Shown here in pieces: positions 11,460 to 23,887 of a stretch of DNA of 64,000 nucleotides. The DNA comes from Bolinopsis microptera (Eukaryota; Ctenophora; Tentaculata; Lobata; Bolinopsidae): assembly GCF_026151205.1 (NCBI RefSeq), contig NC_087074.1:19636740-19700739 (forward strand). The letters are read 5' to 3'. Every line of letters starts with the position of its first letter. Position 1 is the first letter of the stretch. The notes under the pieces were generated by a model, which had not been told where the DNA came from, did no database searches, and saw only the letters and a program-made list of their open reading frames with translations. The position numbers and the translations under genes are program-made.

Positions 11460-14400
11460 AACCAGTATTAAAGGTAAAACCGACCTTTTTTTAGTCATAT
11501 CAGACAAATCGTTTCGACTTAACAACAAATAAAATAGTAATACTAAACGAATGGATCAACCAAACATTCAAGCATTGTATTAAACGCAAAATTTGGTTGT
11601 ATTTTATTGACTGTTTTTTAGATAAGAATGCTATTGAATAATGATAGGGATATTGATAAAGCGATTTAACAAATTCACTTTAACTATAGCCAAACAATTC
11701 CTGTGGCACAGGTGCACAACTTTAATATGCTCTTTCATAATACCTTAATTTGTCACCAGTTTTGGCGTTAACTCCCATCGTCCCTGGACATTGCTATTGG
11801 CTATCAGATGGAAATAACGGTCAACAAGAGTTTTTCCTTCGTGACTGTATACTGTTATAAATGATTCCTTAATCTAGCTAAGTTTGGATGTAAAGGTGCC
11901 GAAATGGAATATCGGGGGGATTCAGAATGAAGTTTCAAGGCCGCAGAAAACAAGTTATAAGCAGGTGTTTGAAGTTTTTTAAATTGACCGTCACCATTCC
12001 AAAGCCTTTATAACAAACACACTCCTCCATAATTGAAGACTTTTTCGTTTAAGATTGACGCACCAATCCCACTTCTAGTTCTAACCACTGAAGTTTTAAA
12101 GTAACCCCTCAGTGACCTTAAGATTAGATTTGATACACGTTGCATACCGATACCGGACAGCGAAAAGAGGTAATGCAATATGCAACGTGCCATCTAGTCA
12201 GAACCTAATTTGCATTGCCAAACGAATTCAAAAAACGCTCTACTTGTGGTAATGGTCGTTTATGTATTTTACGTAATCGCTGAGGGGGAAGGGAGGGGAT
12301 TTCTAAATAATTACGTTAGGTAATTGTAAAAACACAATAGCTAGTGTAAAACTGATTACGGAGGTGGAAGGGGGGTTAAAATGAGCCATAAAGTGACTAC
12401 GTAATATATGTACGACTACGACCCCTAACCGATCATGAGGCACACAGGCAAGCTCCGTAAATAATAACCAAACTGAATGCTAATACTAAAACCAGTGCTC
12501 ACCTCAAACCCTGACTTTGATCCGGACCGCACCGATGGGTTGAACTGGCTAAAGGTTGATTTTACCTAATCAGGTAATTATAATTTAATATTGATGGAAT
12601 ATGGTACTTTCATCAATTTTTACATAAGATACCGGTGCAGGCATTCTGATTTAGCTGTCCAGCCTGGCGTATTACTTAGCTAATTATGATAAATTGCAGG
12701 GCCCGTAAACTCTTTCACAGGCCCGAAGACGTCACTGAGCAATCTTTGGGTGGGTCTTGTGAATTATTAGCGTGCTCGATTTTTTGATCGATTTCACCGA
12801 TATGACGAAGTGACATGATCATAGTATCTTGCGACATTATTCCAAGTGCGGTATCCAGTATAACTATCTGAAATCGTAACCTCTATACTTTATAATTTAT
12901 AATTGCAAAGAGAGAGAGAGAGAGAGATCTTGCAATTGAAGCGTTTCTGTAACTACATAAACATTTTTAAACATCGTTTTGTGTGGCAGTCAACAAGAAA
13001 ACTAAAAATCAGATTATTAACACATAACAGCGGGAGCAGCGGCGGCACAGACCGAAACTGTGCTGTAATATTTGTCAAGCGGTACCTAAAAATAGGAATA
13101 CCGCGAAAATCTCACTAACCATCCAACGTCAAAAATCTAAACTGGGACTCATGTCAACTTGTAATATATACAAAGTTCAAACGATACGTCCAGAAGAATG
13201 ACATGGGGTGAATGGCATCTTGCGATCAACCCTTCCGTAATTGGCTAAACGTGTCCCTGCAGTGTCCCGCATGAAATCTTAATACCTCTAGAAGTTGCTA
13301 CCTCCGATTATTATAGACAACTTCGTTAACTTTATAGTGAACTCTGACACTTGGTGATCATTAACGGGTAGGTAATTTAGAATTGGATTCGTGGAAGGTT
13401 TCCACGTGCGGATACTGACACCGCTCCACGAGTGGCACTATTGTTGCATGTGGAGTGTCCACGTCAGTGTCGAAACGGGCACTTCAAAGGAGATGTTTCG
13501 AGAGTGGCCAGTGGTATAAAGATAAAAACGGCACGCTAGCTTACGGCTGATGAAGTGGCTGGTACGGTCTAATGCTCTAATGATTTCTTCATCGTGGAGT
13601 GGATTTCATTAAACATATCTACATTTTAACAGGGCTGCAGGCTGGATAAAGCTCTATTGGGGATCGATTTAAGGCTCTGCAATATTTTCTGTATTACTGT
13701 TAAGGGTAGCAGCAGCAACCTGCAGACACCACGGTTAAAGGCGTCCGATTTGGAAATTTGAAATTACCCAATTCAGAAAATCAACACTATAAAGTGAGTA
13801 GTCAGATAATCGACTAATTGAGTCGTTTTTTTCTTTTTTAAATCGCCTGTGAATTTCATTTCCAAGTTTTCCATTTCTTTGATCCCATCCTTGAAGTACG
13901 CTATATAAGACGTGCCGTGCGCGGGCCTGACCGCCCGCAATAAGATCGGATGCGTGCAGGCTGGAGTACGCTTGTAGTAAATTATGAAATGTTGCATTGT
14001 AAATATTTAGAATTGACGAATAAATTTGTGATCTGAAAGTATATTTTACAAAAGCTGGGCTTTGGGAATTTAGGTAAGAATTATAAGTTCTTTTTAAAAA
14101 AAAAATAACCACAGATAATTTTAAATTTATTTCTATTTGTCGTATAATCAATAAACAATTTAATCAAATTTTTTTACAGAATGCGCGGCATTGGCGGCCC
14201 AGTTATTGTCTTACACATTAAATTGCAATTTAAATAGAAATGTGATATATGAAAATTTAAAACTTTCAAAACGGAGCTTATAATATCATTATATTATGAT
14301 TGTAAAATAACGGATAAAATTTTAAATTTGTTTTTCACTAAAAATTTGTTTCACTATATAATAGTCCCTATAGTAGACACAATACACATCAAAACTCATC

Positions 14401-16490
14401 GGATCAATGCATGACACTGAATGCCGATTATATCCTAGTTTAAAGACTATACGTAAGACTATGGAGTGAGAAGTATGATGAGTAGAAATTAGAAAGTAAA
14501 ACAACAAATTAAGGAAATAAGTAAGTAATCGTTCAAAATAAGGTATATAGTATGTTTACCTGAGGACCCCAGGCTATTATGTTCATTAACATAATAGAAT
14601 AAAGATTTGGCGGAATGACAGGCTGAGCGCGGCCCAGTAAATAGTATGTATTATAGTGGTACTAGCACTATTGAACACGCGGCTAGTAGAGGCCGAATCG
14701 GCCCGAATCACTAATTTAGACATTTTCATGTTCATAATCGATTGGAGGCATATTTCCCCTAATACTAAGCTAGTAGAGCCTCGATTGCTGGAAGCCATGT
14801 AAGACAGATATCCGTGGGAGAGCTTAGCCCAATAGTTTTTTAAAATTTATTAAATCCCGCCACAACACCCTCGAGGTTTGGTAAAATCAACCTCGAAATT
14901 GGACTTGAACACGAAAATCGAATTCAGTCCGATCTCTGCGTACAACCTGTCCCAACTGGCCTTTTGAATTTTGATACATTAACATACGTTTTTGGTAAAA
15001 TTGCAAATATGACTGAACGTTCTCCAGGGGGTTAGTAACCACCATCTTTTGGTAACAAGCGTAAGGGTTTGGCAAAAATGTTATTACAAATTTACGTTAG
15101 GGCATCAAGCTAGAAGAGGACAAGCGGGCCAACGTGTCCTTGGTGACGATTCGGAAAAAGCGTCGCGGCGCGCCAGTATGCTCGTCGCCACTAAAGCTAT
15201 ACACGAAAAACTTAATCTATAGCAATGTGAACAATGTTCTAGTACCACCAGTTAATGTCAGGCATTTACCACAACAAAATATTAGGGCCAAAGGTGATCC
15301 AAGTTTGGTGAAGTTGTCCTCCAACTTCGGAGGAACAGAAAAATTAGAAAAGCCAAAGACAAAAATATGTTTAATATTATCTACAGGTTTCTACAAAAAA
15401 GCGTAATCGCAACATCACAAAGAATATAAGATAAATACTATAAGAAAATCATCAGGAATCCAAAGGTAACTTATTTTAGGTCTATCCGAAAATAGTTGAA
15501 CGCAAGATTTTAATAACAGTTTTTGATACCATTTTATTGATATAAGTAATATGCAAGCTCAGGAAAAAATCCGCAGCAGTGATCAACGGCTCACTTTTGC
15601 CTTACAGTAAGCCGCCATTTCTCGTATTGCTTTTATATACCGTCATATCATTGAAAATTGGAAGCCTTCCTCGACGTCCTCCAGGTTTCCCAAAAAAAAG
15701 AACGATCCGAATCCAGGCAAAAACGAACATGGTCCTGCAAACGCTGACAGTTTTCGGATCGCGGTCGCTTTAAGAGACGCGATTTTCCCAATTACTCAAG
15801 TCGCTGCGCGGATTAATCTGGCTGCAGCTTAGACGTATTTGGGAGCAGAATTCATTACTCATCTAAAGGAAAACGCAAAATCCTTGTGATCTTCAGTTGT
15901 ACCAAAATTCCACTCTTGGACGGAAACACTCATAAACCCAAAGTAGTTGTGCCACTGTCACATTTAGCAAACGATAAAGTGAAAGTACTGGTTGATGATC
16001 CCTCCCCTACTGTCAGGTGATATACCTAAAATTAAGAGGTGTTAAAAGTACAGATAATGTGATCATGCACGGTTTAGAAAATTAAGCTTCTTCCGCTAAC
16101 AGCAGCGATATAAAATTATTGGCCTATCTTCAACATGATGCATTCTCATTTCCCAACAAGTTTGTTAAACATTGACCTAAAGCGTACGTGTCACGGGATG
16201 CCGACAATCTAGTACTTCTTGAAAATAACCAGATACAAAGAAGTTCAATAAACGATTAAAAGGTTGGACATCACCACTGGCACAGACCTGATATCCCCGA
16301 ACCGAACACATACAACATAAATATTTCCTCAGCATACCTCGTCATAGTTTTCGAAGATAGTAGAGATGATATCCGTTGACATTTGTAAACATTCATACGT
16401 CCCACCTTGGTAGCGGATTTATGGGCAGTTTTGTTTCAGCATACCTGAAAAATAGAATCAATTAGGAAACTCATCATAAATTTTCAAAAG
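11460..16490. other. Unassigned intergenic sequence
   Basis: Five kb with no gene I can support. Small landmarks are an AG microsatellite at about 12907-12927, a GC-rich hairpin-rich patch near 13400-13500, and the repeat at 14554-14640. A short open stretch at about 15090-15406 (basic, KKRRGAP) follows an AG but has no recognisable domain. Confidence 0.4.
14554..14640. repeat. Dispersed repeat family, copy 1
   Basis: About 85 bp (CAGGCTATTATGTTCAT ... GGCGGAATGACAGGCTGAG) that recurs at 43628-43733 in the same orientation. Copy 2 has an extra segment forming a hairpin. Class unknown; the size suggests a MITE or SINE fragment. Confidence 0.6.
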
Positions 16491-16494
16491 ATTG

Positions 16495-16572
16495 ACTGAA
16501 GTGGGATTCGACCCACGCCCTTCGGACCTGGTGCCTAAAACCACGCCTTAAACCGCCTCGCCATCCACCATG
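16495..16572 (-). pseudogene. Degenerate tRNA-Leu(TAG)-like sequence
   Basis: On the minus strand a class II tRNA shape is visible: a Leu-type D-arm GGCGAGGCGGTTTAAGGCG, an anticodon region TTTTAGGC with TAG, a long variable arm GGTCCGAAGGGC, and a T-arm GTGGG/CCCAC. The T-loop has lost one T (TCGAAT) and the acceptor strands do not pair well (TGGTGGA against TTCAGTC, with two mismatches and two wobbles). It is therefore a tRNA pseudogene or the head of a tRNA-derived repeat, not a working tRNA. Confidence 0.65.
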
Positions 16573-17604
16573 TAAATTCAATTGAAATGTTTAGTTATAT
16601 ATGAGAACAAAAAAATGCGTATTTTTGTATTGCGTAATCCATTTCTTTTTCGAAAACGGACACACAATACTCCATCGTGATCGAATAGAAAGCTACCCGA
16701 ATAATGTGACGATATCATTTAACAGACGTCTGAAAAGAATGATAATGAGTGAAAGCCTTTGAAAGAACTGAATCCAGTCCCCAAACTCTGGCCAGAAAGC
16801 TATCCGGTGAACTCCGCCGACACATGGGAAAGAACAAACGGTACACAAGTTGTAGTCGATGTCACTCTGCCAGAAGAGACCCTTTAAAGCGATGCTGAGT
16901 TGTTTCCCAGAGCTCCACGATCCGTTTTCACTCAGGGGTAATAGTGTGCCAATGCACCCTGTAAATATATGAGTACAGCCTAAATGTAAACAAGTTCAGG
17001 TAAAAAGGGAGGAAAATCTCAACTGAAAGCCAGAAAAATTAGTTGGGTATTAAAAATGTTGGTACCCTCAACAGTAAACATTTTGACTGTAGACGAGTTT
17101 TTCCTTTATCCTCCAGTAAATCCTGGTTCCTGGAGTCTTGTACAACATAAGCTTAGTGTTGATGTCGTGAAGGAATTGCGGGAATCTCAGGTATGCCTCA
17201 TGGTTTGAAGGAGCGGAGGAATGCCGGCTGAGACAGTTGCGGGAAAGGAGGGCGAGAATGGTGCGCTTGCAGCAGGCTCCTGTTCCGCAGGAGTAGTCGA
17301 GTGTGTACTGATCATTCTAAGAAGTTTTGTACAGTTTCAAATTTAGAAACAACTGAGTGGTTCAATTTCGAAGAAATTTCTTTTTTCAAAAAAAAACAGA
17401 ACAAACCCATCGGTTTTCAGTTAAATGAACAGAGGCACAAGCTGCCAAGGTTTACTTTGCATGTCCAAACCAAGTCATCCTCATAAATAAACGGTTCTTT
17501 GTACAATTAGGCCCAACATTGAGACCAATGACGTATTGTACTTCTCATGTATGAGTTGTGTATAATAGGCTAACTTCAAAGACAATAAAAATGAGATCAT
17601 TATA
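16573..17604. other. Unassigned intergenic sequence
   Basis: No gene, RNA or repeat boundary recognised in this kilobase. Confidence 0.4.
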
Positions 17605-18536
17605 TATGCTGATAATTGTGAGACAACTAGGAAAAGCAATGCAGGACGGGAATAGATTATTATGTTTTCGAGAAATATTGTCGTGTGCCGTATGTGATAT
17701 TAAAGAAGCGAGAATGAACAAGCAATAAGCATAAAGAACTAGTATAAGAGTAGCTCACTGAGATTTAAACTGCCCGCAACGTGACAAAACAACTGTGTTA
17801 GCACTTAACAGCTGCGAATAGCTATCAGCGTGGAATGGAAGTAGTACTACCGCTCCAAAGATCATGCGAGGGAACAAACACTACCTTCTAGAAAATGTAA
17901 TATCTGCCAAGTGCCAACCTACGAAAAGCAACCCGTATGTGACTGTTTATAAAGCGACAGTAAGTATAGGTACATTAACTACGAACCCTAGTTCTCGTCG
18001 GAAAATATGTACATTCTGATAAAATAACGTGACGAAACTCTAATGCGTTTTCAAGTAATATAACCGTGTGGCTTCAATTTATAGTCCCCCAAAGAAGATT
18101 TAACTTCAAATATAATCACACTGAGTTCAGTATGATGATTATTGTGACAAAACTATGAAAAGCAGTGTAGGATGGAGATCGATTATTATGTTTTCTAGAA
18201 ATATGGTCGTGTGCGGGGTGTACCGTACGCGTACGGTGTACGTATCTTCTACGAAGCGAATTGTGAACAGTAGCCCGCAACGAGAGGGAACAAAACAACT
18301 GTGTTAACAGCTGCCAATAGCTATCAGCGTGGAATGGAAGTACTACTACCGATCCAAAGATCATGCGATAAAGAGGGAAAAAACACTACCTTCAAGAAAA
18401 TGCAATATCTGCCAAGCCACGAAAAGCAACCCGTATGTGACTGTTCATAAAGCGACAGTAAGTATAAGTACATTAACTACGAACAGTAGCTCTCACTGAG
18501 AAATACATTCTGAGAAAAGAACGTGACGAAACTCTA
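17605..18536. repeat. Two-copy tandem segmental duplication (526-bp offset)
   Basis: 17605-18042 and 18131-18536 match over their length, for example GCGTGGAATGGAAGTA and GAAAAGCAACCCGTATGTGA. Small indels include an insertion around CGTACGCGTACGGTGTACG in copy 2. A third, poorer partial match starts near 18540 (TGTGGAGTGGTACTAGTACT). No transposon ends or coding capacity. Confidence 0.85.
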
Positions 18537-18996
18537 TACTCTCCTAACAACTGCGAATTTGTTGACGGTGTGGAGTGGTACTAGTACTTCCTGTCCACAT
18601 ACAATTATCTAAATATGGTTTAATGGGATGGCCGGTATGCTAGATCGTACGAGCACAGCACGAGAAAAAGCGGCAAACTTTAAACTTTTGAAATGATGCT
18701 TGTTATCTTGATATTTCTCACCGATAAACTTGGATACTGTTGAGATGAGTCATATTTGCTTTTATAGTTTAAATAGTTCATCAGGCGCAGGTCTATTTGT
18801 GTTTATGATTGTTGAATAAAACAAATTGTATACTAATTCTTGCAAATCCTAAGAAAATGTTAACTAATATTATCTTATTATCCAGTAAATTACATAATAC
18901 ATATTGCAACATAATCATTCATTTACAAATTAATTGCAAGGGGTTTTATGCAATTGCGAGGGTTCAATTGATATTCCCCCAAAGAAGAATAATCAC

Positions 18997-19237
18997 TTAA
19001 CCCATTAGGGACGATAGGGTCGTTTTTATGACCCACCTTTTCTAGACGAAAAACCAAATTACTAAACGCTATAACGAATCTATAGCATATATGCTCAAAA
19101 TTTATTGGGCTACGTATAATGAAGCCCAATAAATTTTGAGTATATATGCTATAGATTCGTTATAGCGTTTAGTAATTTGGTTTTTCGTCTAGAAAAGGTG
19201 GGTCATAAAAACGACCCTATCGTCCCTAATGGGTTAA
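18997..19237. mobile_element. TTAA-flanked foldback MITE (piggyBac-like ends)
   Basis: TTAA at 18997-19000 and 19234-19237 flank a 233-bp element beginning CCCATTAGGGACGATAGGG. Its two 111-bp arms (19001-19111, 19123-19233) are inverted copies with one mismatch, separated by an 11-base loop. TTAA duplications and a CCC start are typical of piggyBac-type elements. It has no transposase and would need one supplied in trans. The near-identity of the arms points to a recent insertion or to arm correction. Confidence 0.85.
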
Positions 19238-19932
19238 TCAATAAAAAGCAAAGATACTATTTATATCAGAAGACTCAACAACTTTCCGAAACATTTGTGT
19301 ACACCTTCGCCCTTCACAAATAAATGTATAATGAAAATTCTGACAAAGCCTGAACACACAGCTGGGGGTAGGCAGTGAAATCTCTAGTTTTACTATAAGA
19401 CAATTTCCACCCCTACTGAGTCTACAATTACTTACAGTTGTTGACAACAACTTAATTTAACGTCACGATTCTGATAAAACATCATACTTTACTAAACTTA
19501 AAACTAGTAAGTAAAATTTAATTCACTAACGCTAAAAACGAAGGTCCCCAATGTTTTGCTGTAAACAAATCAATCGTGAAGTGTATTGAATAATCTAGAA
19601 TTGCGTCAATCATCAGAAATGTTGACCAGCAACCACTTATGATTATATTATATCAAACATTTCACCTTAACGTCATGTTTAAAAACCTTTTTTCCCCGAA
19701 AATCATGCCAGTAGATGAATTAATGGAGCTAAAGCTTGGAACATCATCATTACAATTCATTTTCAAATAAAAATCAATTCTTTACTTTTTTCCACAAAGG
19801 TATCACCATCATGAACGGGTTATCTTCAGAAGGTCAAGCAAAAAACGTACCCCAACATTCCCTAACAATACTGGAATCCCCAAGCAGCACAACAAGGCCC
19901 ATATTACAGTAGGAAATAATGAGAAGAGTCCC
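19238..19932. other. Downstream flank of the Derlin gene
   Basis: Expected to hold the 3' UTR of the minus-strand Derlin gene. No canonical AATAAA was found close to the stop, and nothing else is recognised. Confidence 0.4.
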
Positions 19933-22129
19933 CTAATCCTGATGAGGATGGTCCTCCTGAGGAGCAGCCTCCTGTTCTGGTTGTTCCCTGACATCCTCCC
20001 CCCAGTTATAGCCCCCTGGCCGGGTATCATCAGGTACCTCCCCGTACTCATCTTCTCCTTCGTCAAACAGGAGCTTCAGGAGCCGGGGTGTCTTCAGGAT
20101 CTTACATCCTCCCTGAGCAAGGCGAGATGTTATGATTTGGGCAGTATCGAGATAGCCCGACCACTGTCCGCGGACCACTGTCCGCGGACCACTGTCTGCG
20201 GACCACTGTCTGCGGACCACTGTCTGGAGGTTTTTCTGGAATAGGAAGTCTCGAGCATTCTCTAGGGAGGCGGTGGGTCCATTAATTTCGTCCATTAGAC
20301 AGAAGAGTACCATGTCAGGAATTGGAATAGTTGTTGTTGTTGATGATGGCAACTGATAATACTTCACCAAAAACGAACGACTTATATACCACATTTTAAT
20401 CGTAATCATTTATTTCATTGAGCAATCACTATTATTCGTAACTAATTATATCCAAGAGACCACATTTGAATCGTAATCAATAGTTTGATCCAGTAATTTA
20501 CTACGCTACAATTAATTATGCAAGTCGTAACTAATTGCATCCAAGATACCATACATACCATTCATATGATCTGGTAACCAATGAACTATTCACAAACACC
20601 TGTTGCTTGATTCAGGGGATACTGTTATTATACAGTAATATGATCTGGTAGACAGGTGTCTGCGGACAACTGTCCGCGAACAGTGGTCCGCAGACAGTGG
20701 TCCGCAGACAGTGGTCCGCAGACAGTGGTCCGCAGACAGTGGTCCGCAGACAGTGGTCCGCAGACAGTGGTCGGGCTATCTCGATACTGCCATGATTTGA
20801 TGCAAATTTATAAATTATAATGTCAGGTTAATATCGCATTATATAATAGTTTATTAGTCTGTTCTGATAGGATTGAATTGGAATCCAAATGCACTACACA
20901 GTCTTATCTGTAAGATTATCTGTAAGATGACTTCTAGTTTTAAAAGTTTTTGAATCTAAAACCTTACTTTCCCGACTTTAATTTAATTTTTAGAAAGAAT
21001 TCAATCAATAACTAATTCCGTCGATTATAAAAACATAATACATACCTCAATGTTAGGAAGCACATCCTCTAAGTAGAAATAAACGTGTCCTACAGCGATA
21101 CCCATGAGATCAACTATAACTGAGTTATCAAGAAGTAATGAGAATCCAAACAGAACCTGAGATTACAATGATATGACTTTTCAATGCAAATGATTAAGTG
21201 TTGAGGATGTAAAACTGCACCAAACCTTAAAGCATTTTCGATCACACAAAATTCGGTTTAAGTAAATGATTGTAATAAAAAGGATAAATTTGAATCAGTT
21301 ATCAAACAAAAAAACAAAGTGCTTACCCATGGTAAATAAGGAGCATTAAAGTTGAGCATTCCAAAGAAATTCATCCTAATGTAAGGATTTCTCTTGGCCC
21401 AGATGTACACGAGCATGATGGTAAAGGCTTGCCCCAAAAACACCAAGTTCACGAAACATGCGCATATCGTCATCAGAAAACCACCAAAAACAAACATCAT
21501 TATAAAGTCGGCTGAAATGAGAAAATGTAGATGCGGATAGAATTGTCAATTGAGCCAGTAAATGAAGATCATCAGAGAAGATTGTTGCTATAAAAAGATT
21601 GATATAAGGCTACTTTCAAGTAATGAATATGACGATTATCCTACTATCACTATCTTACTAGATGTAAAGAACTTTAGAATATGTTGAATATCTTACCAGT
21701 TCTCCCTCTGAAAGAGCCTTCTTCCAACATTCGACAGTACCGATATGTAAATATCATGTTAAATACAAAGTTAAAACCGATGGTTCCGAAGAATGTGAAG
21801 TTGGTGAAGAGTCTCCAGATCTGATATTTCCTCCAAATCAGGGACTGATTAAAATATAACTGCGAAAAGAGGATTATTAATGTTTTCGTTGATATTGATG
21901 ATGTAATTTTTCTGAGTTACAAATTCTATTGATAATAATGACGGACCGACTATAAACCTATTATTAATGATAAAATTCGAAATTAAACATCACAATTTAA
22001 ATGTAAGCTCACCTGAAAGGGTGAAAGGATGTCAAGCTGAACAGCGATAGTGGTCAGTACACACGCTGTGGCGTAAGTTCGTGTAACCGGCGGAACAGCC
22101 ATGTACTCCTGGTGGAATGTCTGAGCCAT
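19933..22129 (-). CDS. Derlin-2/3-type ER-associated degradation protein, five exons
   Basis: Derlins are rhomboid-fold pseudoproteases of the ER membrane that help move misfolded proteins to the cytosol for proteasomal degradation. Exons on the minus strand: 22129-22013, 21859-21697, 21511-21327, 21156-21046 and 20112-19933. All junctions are GT-AG with matching phases, giving 251 aa. Family landmarks in order: ATACVLTT and [12 protein letters not shown] (exons 1-2), [12 protein letters not shown] and [29 protein letters not shown] across the exon 2/3 junction, [14 protein letters not shown] and [17 protein letters not shown] (exon 3), [14 protein letters not shown] (exon 4), and ILKTP with RPGGYNWGE (exon 5). 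The C-terminal p97-binding SHP box (usually FxGxGxxL) is altered to YNWGEDVRE and followed by an acidic Gln/Glu-rich tail. Intron 4 contains a MITE 27 bases from the acceptor. Confidence 0.96.
20132..20799. mobile_element. Non-autonomous DNA element (8-bp TSD) in Derlin intron 4
   Basis: ATGATTTG at 20132-20139 and 20792-20799 is an 8-bp target duplication around a 652-bp element (20140-20791). The TIR GGCAGTATCGAGATAGCCCG runs straight into a 14-bp tandem array, GACCACTGTCCGCG: about five copies on the left (20159-20225) and about six or seven inverted copies on the right (20681-20775). An 8-bp duplication fits hAT, P or Merlin-type transposition; hAT is my first guess but the GGC start is not diagnostic. 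The interior encodes no transposase. A short open stretch on the minus strand around 20225-20400 could be captured coding sequence but matches nothing I know. Confidence 0.88.
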
Positions 22130-22549
22130 CGTCCCAGCTGATTTGAGATTTTGACTTTTAAACTCTTCAATGTTTATAGTAATTTGTAAATGTAGAATGT
22201 AGATGGAGCTTATTTAGCGTATACAATAGTCATTTATTTTTTATTTAAGAATATCAGAATACTTGTTGATTTCTAATTCAAGCCTTGAAAATATTAAAAG
22301 TTAGTAGCATGTGATATATTATTTTGTCATGAGACAATGACACAACTTATGTGTCACGAGTGAAACACAATGTTACGTACAAAATACTGACTTTTAGTTA
22401 TATTATTAAATATTATAATACAATATTTAATTTGTTATAAATACATAGTTGTTACTTTATAATACACATGTAGTAAATAAAACTATTTTACACAAAAAAT
22501 TATATGGCATTCTTATCAGAATGTATTCTAATATAATTAACTGAGTTAC
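22130..22549. promoter_or_regulatory. Presumed promoter region of the Derlin gene
   Basis: This 420-bp AT-rich stretch lies between the Derlin start codon and the next mobile element, so the core promoter is probably here. No specific motif could be assigned. Confidence 0.4.
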
Positions 22550-23819
22550 TACGGGTATATGCCTCACAGAATGGCCAAAAAAAAAGAAAGGTCTCTCAAA
22601 ATCACAAAACACACTTTATTCCAGTTTTTATCTCATAAGAAGCTAAGTTGACACTCAAATTTTTCTTCCCGGGGGTTGATTTAATCTCATAACCATTTTT
22701 TCTTTGAGAAAAATTGGCCGGAAAATCTTCCTCCAAAAAAACATGCCTCACAGAATGGCCAAATCTGAACTTCTATAATTTTTTGATGGAGATACTTTTT
22801 AAATTTCTATCACCACACGTTGTTAGAAAACCTATTAAGGAATGGGCTAATAACCTAAAACTCACGAAAAAACTGAGCTGTGAAAAATTATTTCACAAAC
22901 AAACAAAAAAATGCCTCACAAAATGGCCAAAAAAAAAATGAAAACGAGAAAATTTTATTTTTCTAAAACCTTTGGCTCTTGTTTCAGGCATGCTGCTGGT
23001 ATAAATATGCCTTGTTAACACCCCCATATAGGTGAAATTTCCTAGAACTGAATAAAAAGGGCATAATTTCCTACACCAAAAATGGCCATTTTGTTCATAT
23101 TCCCTGATTTCATGATTTATAACCTTCATTCGGCTGTAAAAAACACTCCATCTGGGGTGTTATTGTATGATAAATAGCTTGTGAATACTTTAGACCATCA
23201 AAACTAACATGTCTACATCAATAAAAGGAGTTTTAAATTTTGGCCATTTTTTGAAGCATATTTTGGCCATTTTGTGAGGTGTGTAGCCATTTTAGCGATT
23301 TTTTCTTCCTATATTGAACAATGTTCGTTTTTTTTTATGAATACTATTCTTTAAACATCTTCTGTCATACTGGTGCCAGAAGTTCTCACCAAAATGCAAA
23401 CTTAGTTCAAAAATTTGAAAACAAATTTTGTGAGGCATATTTTGGCCATTTTGTGAGGCGTGTATCCATTTTAGCATTTTTTTCTTCCTACATTGAACAA
23501 TGTTCGTTTTGTTTGATGAATACTATTCTTTGAACATTATCTGTCATACTGGTAACAGAAGTTCTCACCAAAATGCAAACTTAGTTCAAAAATTTGAAAA
23601 CAAATTTTCAGTGCTCAAAATTTCTACATAAACAGTAATATTTATGCCAGAAAATGTGGTCCTAGTTAATGATTTCACCACAGGAAGTGTTGCCAGAAGA
23701 CTTTTGTTTCATATGGTATCCACAAAACCTACCAGTCTTATACAAAAAATTAGTTACAAAAACATTTACAAATTTGGCCATTCTGTGAGGCTAGCCATTC
23801 TGTGAGGCATATACCCGTA
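22550..23819. mobile_element. TA-flanked inverted-repeat element with GCCTCACARAATGGCCA motifs
   Basis: TA at 22550-22551 and 23818-23819 flank a 1,266-bp non-coding element whose 24-bp TIR begins CGGGTATATGCCTCAC. The inner TIR is one copy of a 17-bp motif that recurs inside: forward at 22561, 22745 and 22913; reverse near 23241 (diverged), 23264, 23443, 23775 and 23793. Orientation flips near the middle. A 179-bp direct duplication lies in the right half (about 23283-23620). There is no transposase. TA duplication suggests Tc1/mariner-like mobilisation, but that is inference. It sits between the DNAAF9 stop and the Derlin promoter. Confidence 0.85.
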
Positions 23820-23881
23820 TGCTGACTTTCTGTAAGTTTTGAAAAAAAGATAATAAGTAATTTACTAAAGTTAAACATAAC

Positions 23882-23887
23882 TTTATT
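23882..23887 (-). promoter_or_regulatory. Candidate poly(A) signal for DNAAF9
   Basis: AATAAA on the minus strand, about 265 bases beyond the DNAAF9 stop codon. Confidence 0.35.

Noticed and set aside
13735-14151. 138-codon minus-strand open frame
   Set aside because: No domain, AT-biased composition and no splice or neighbour support.
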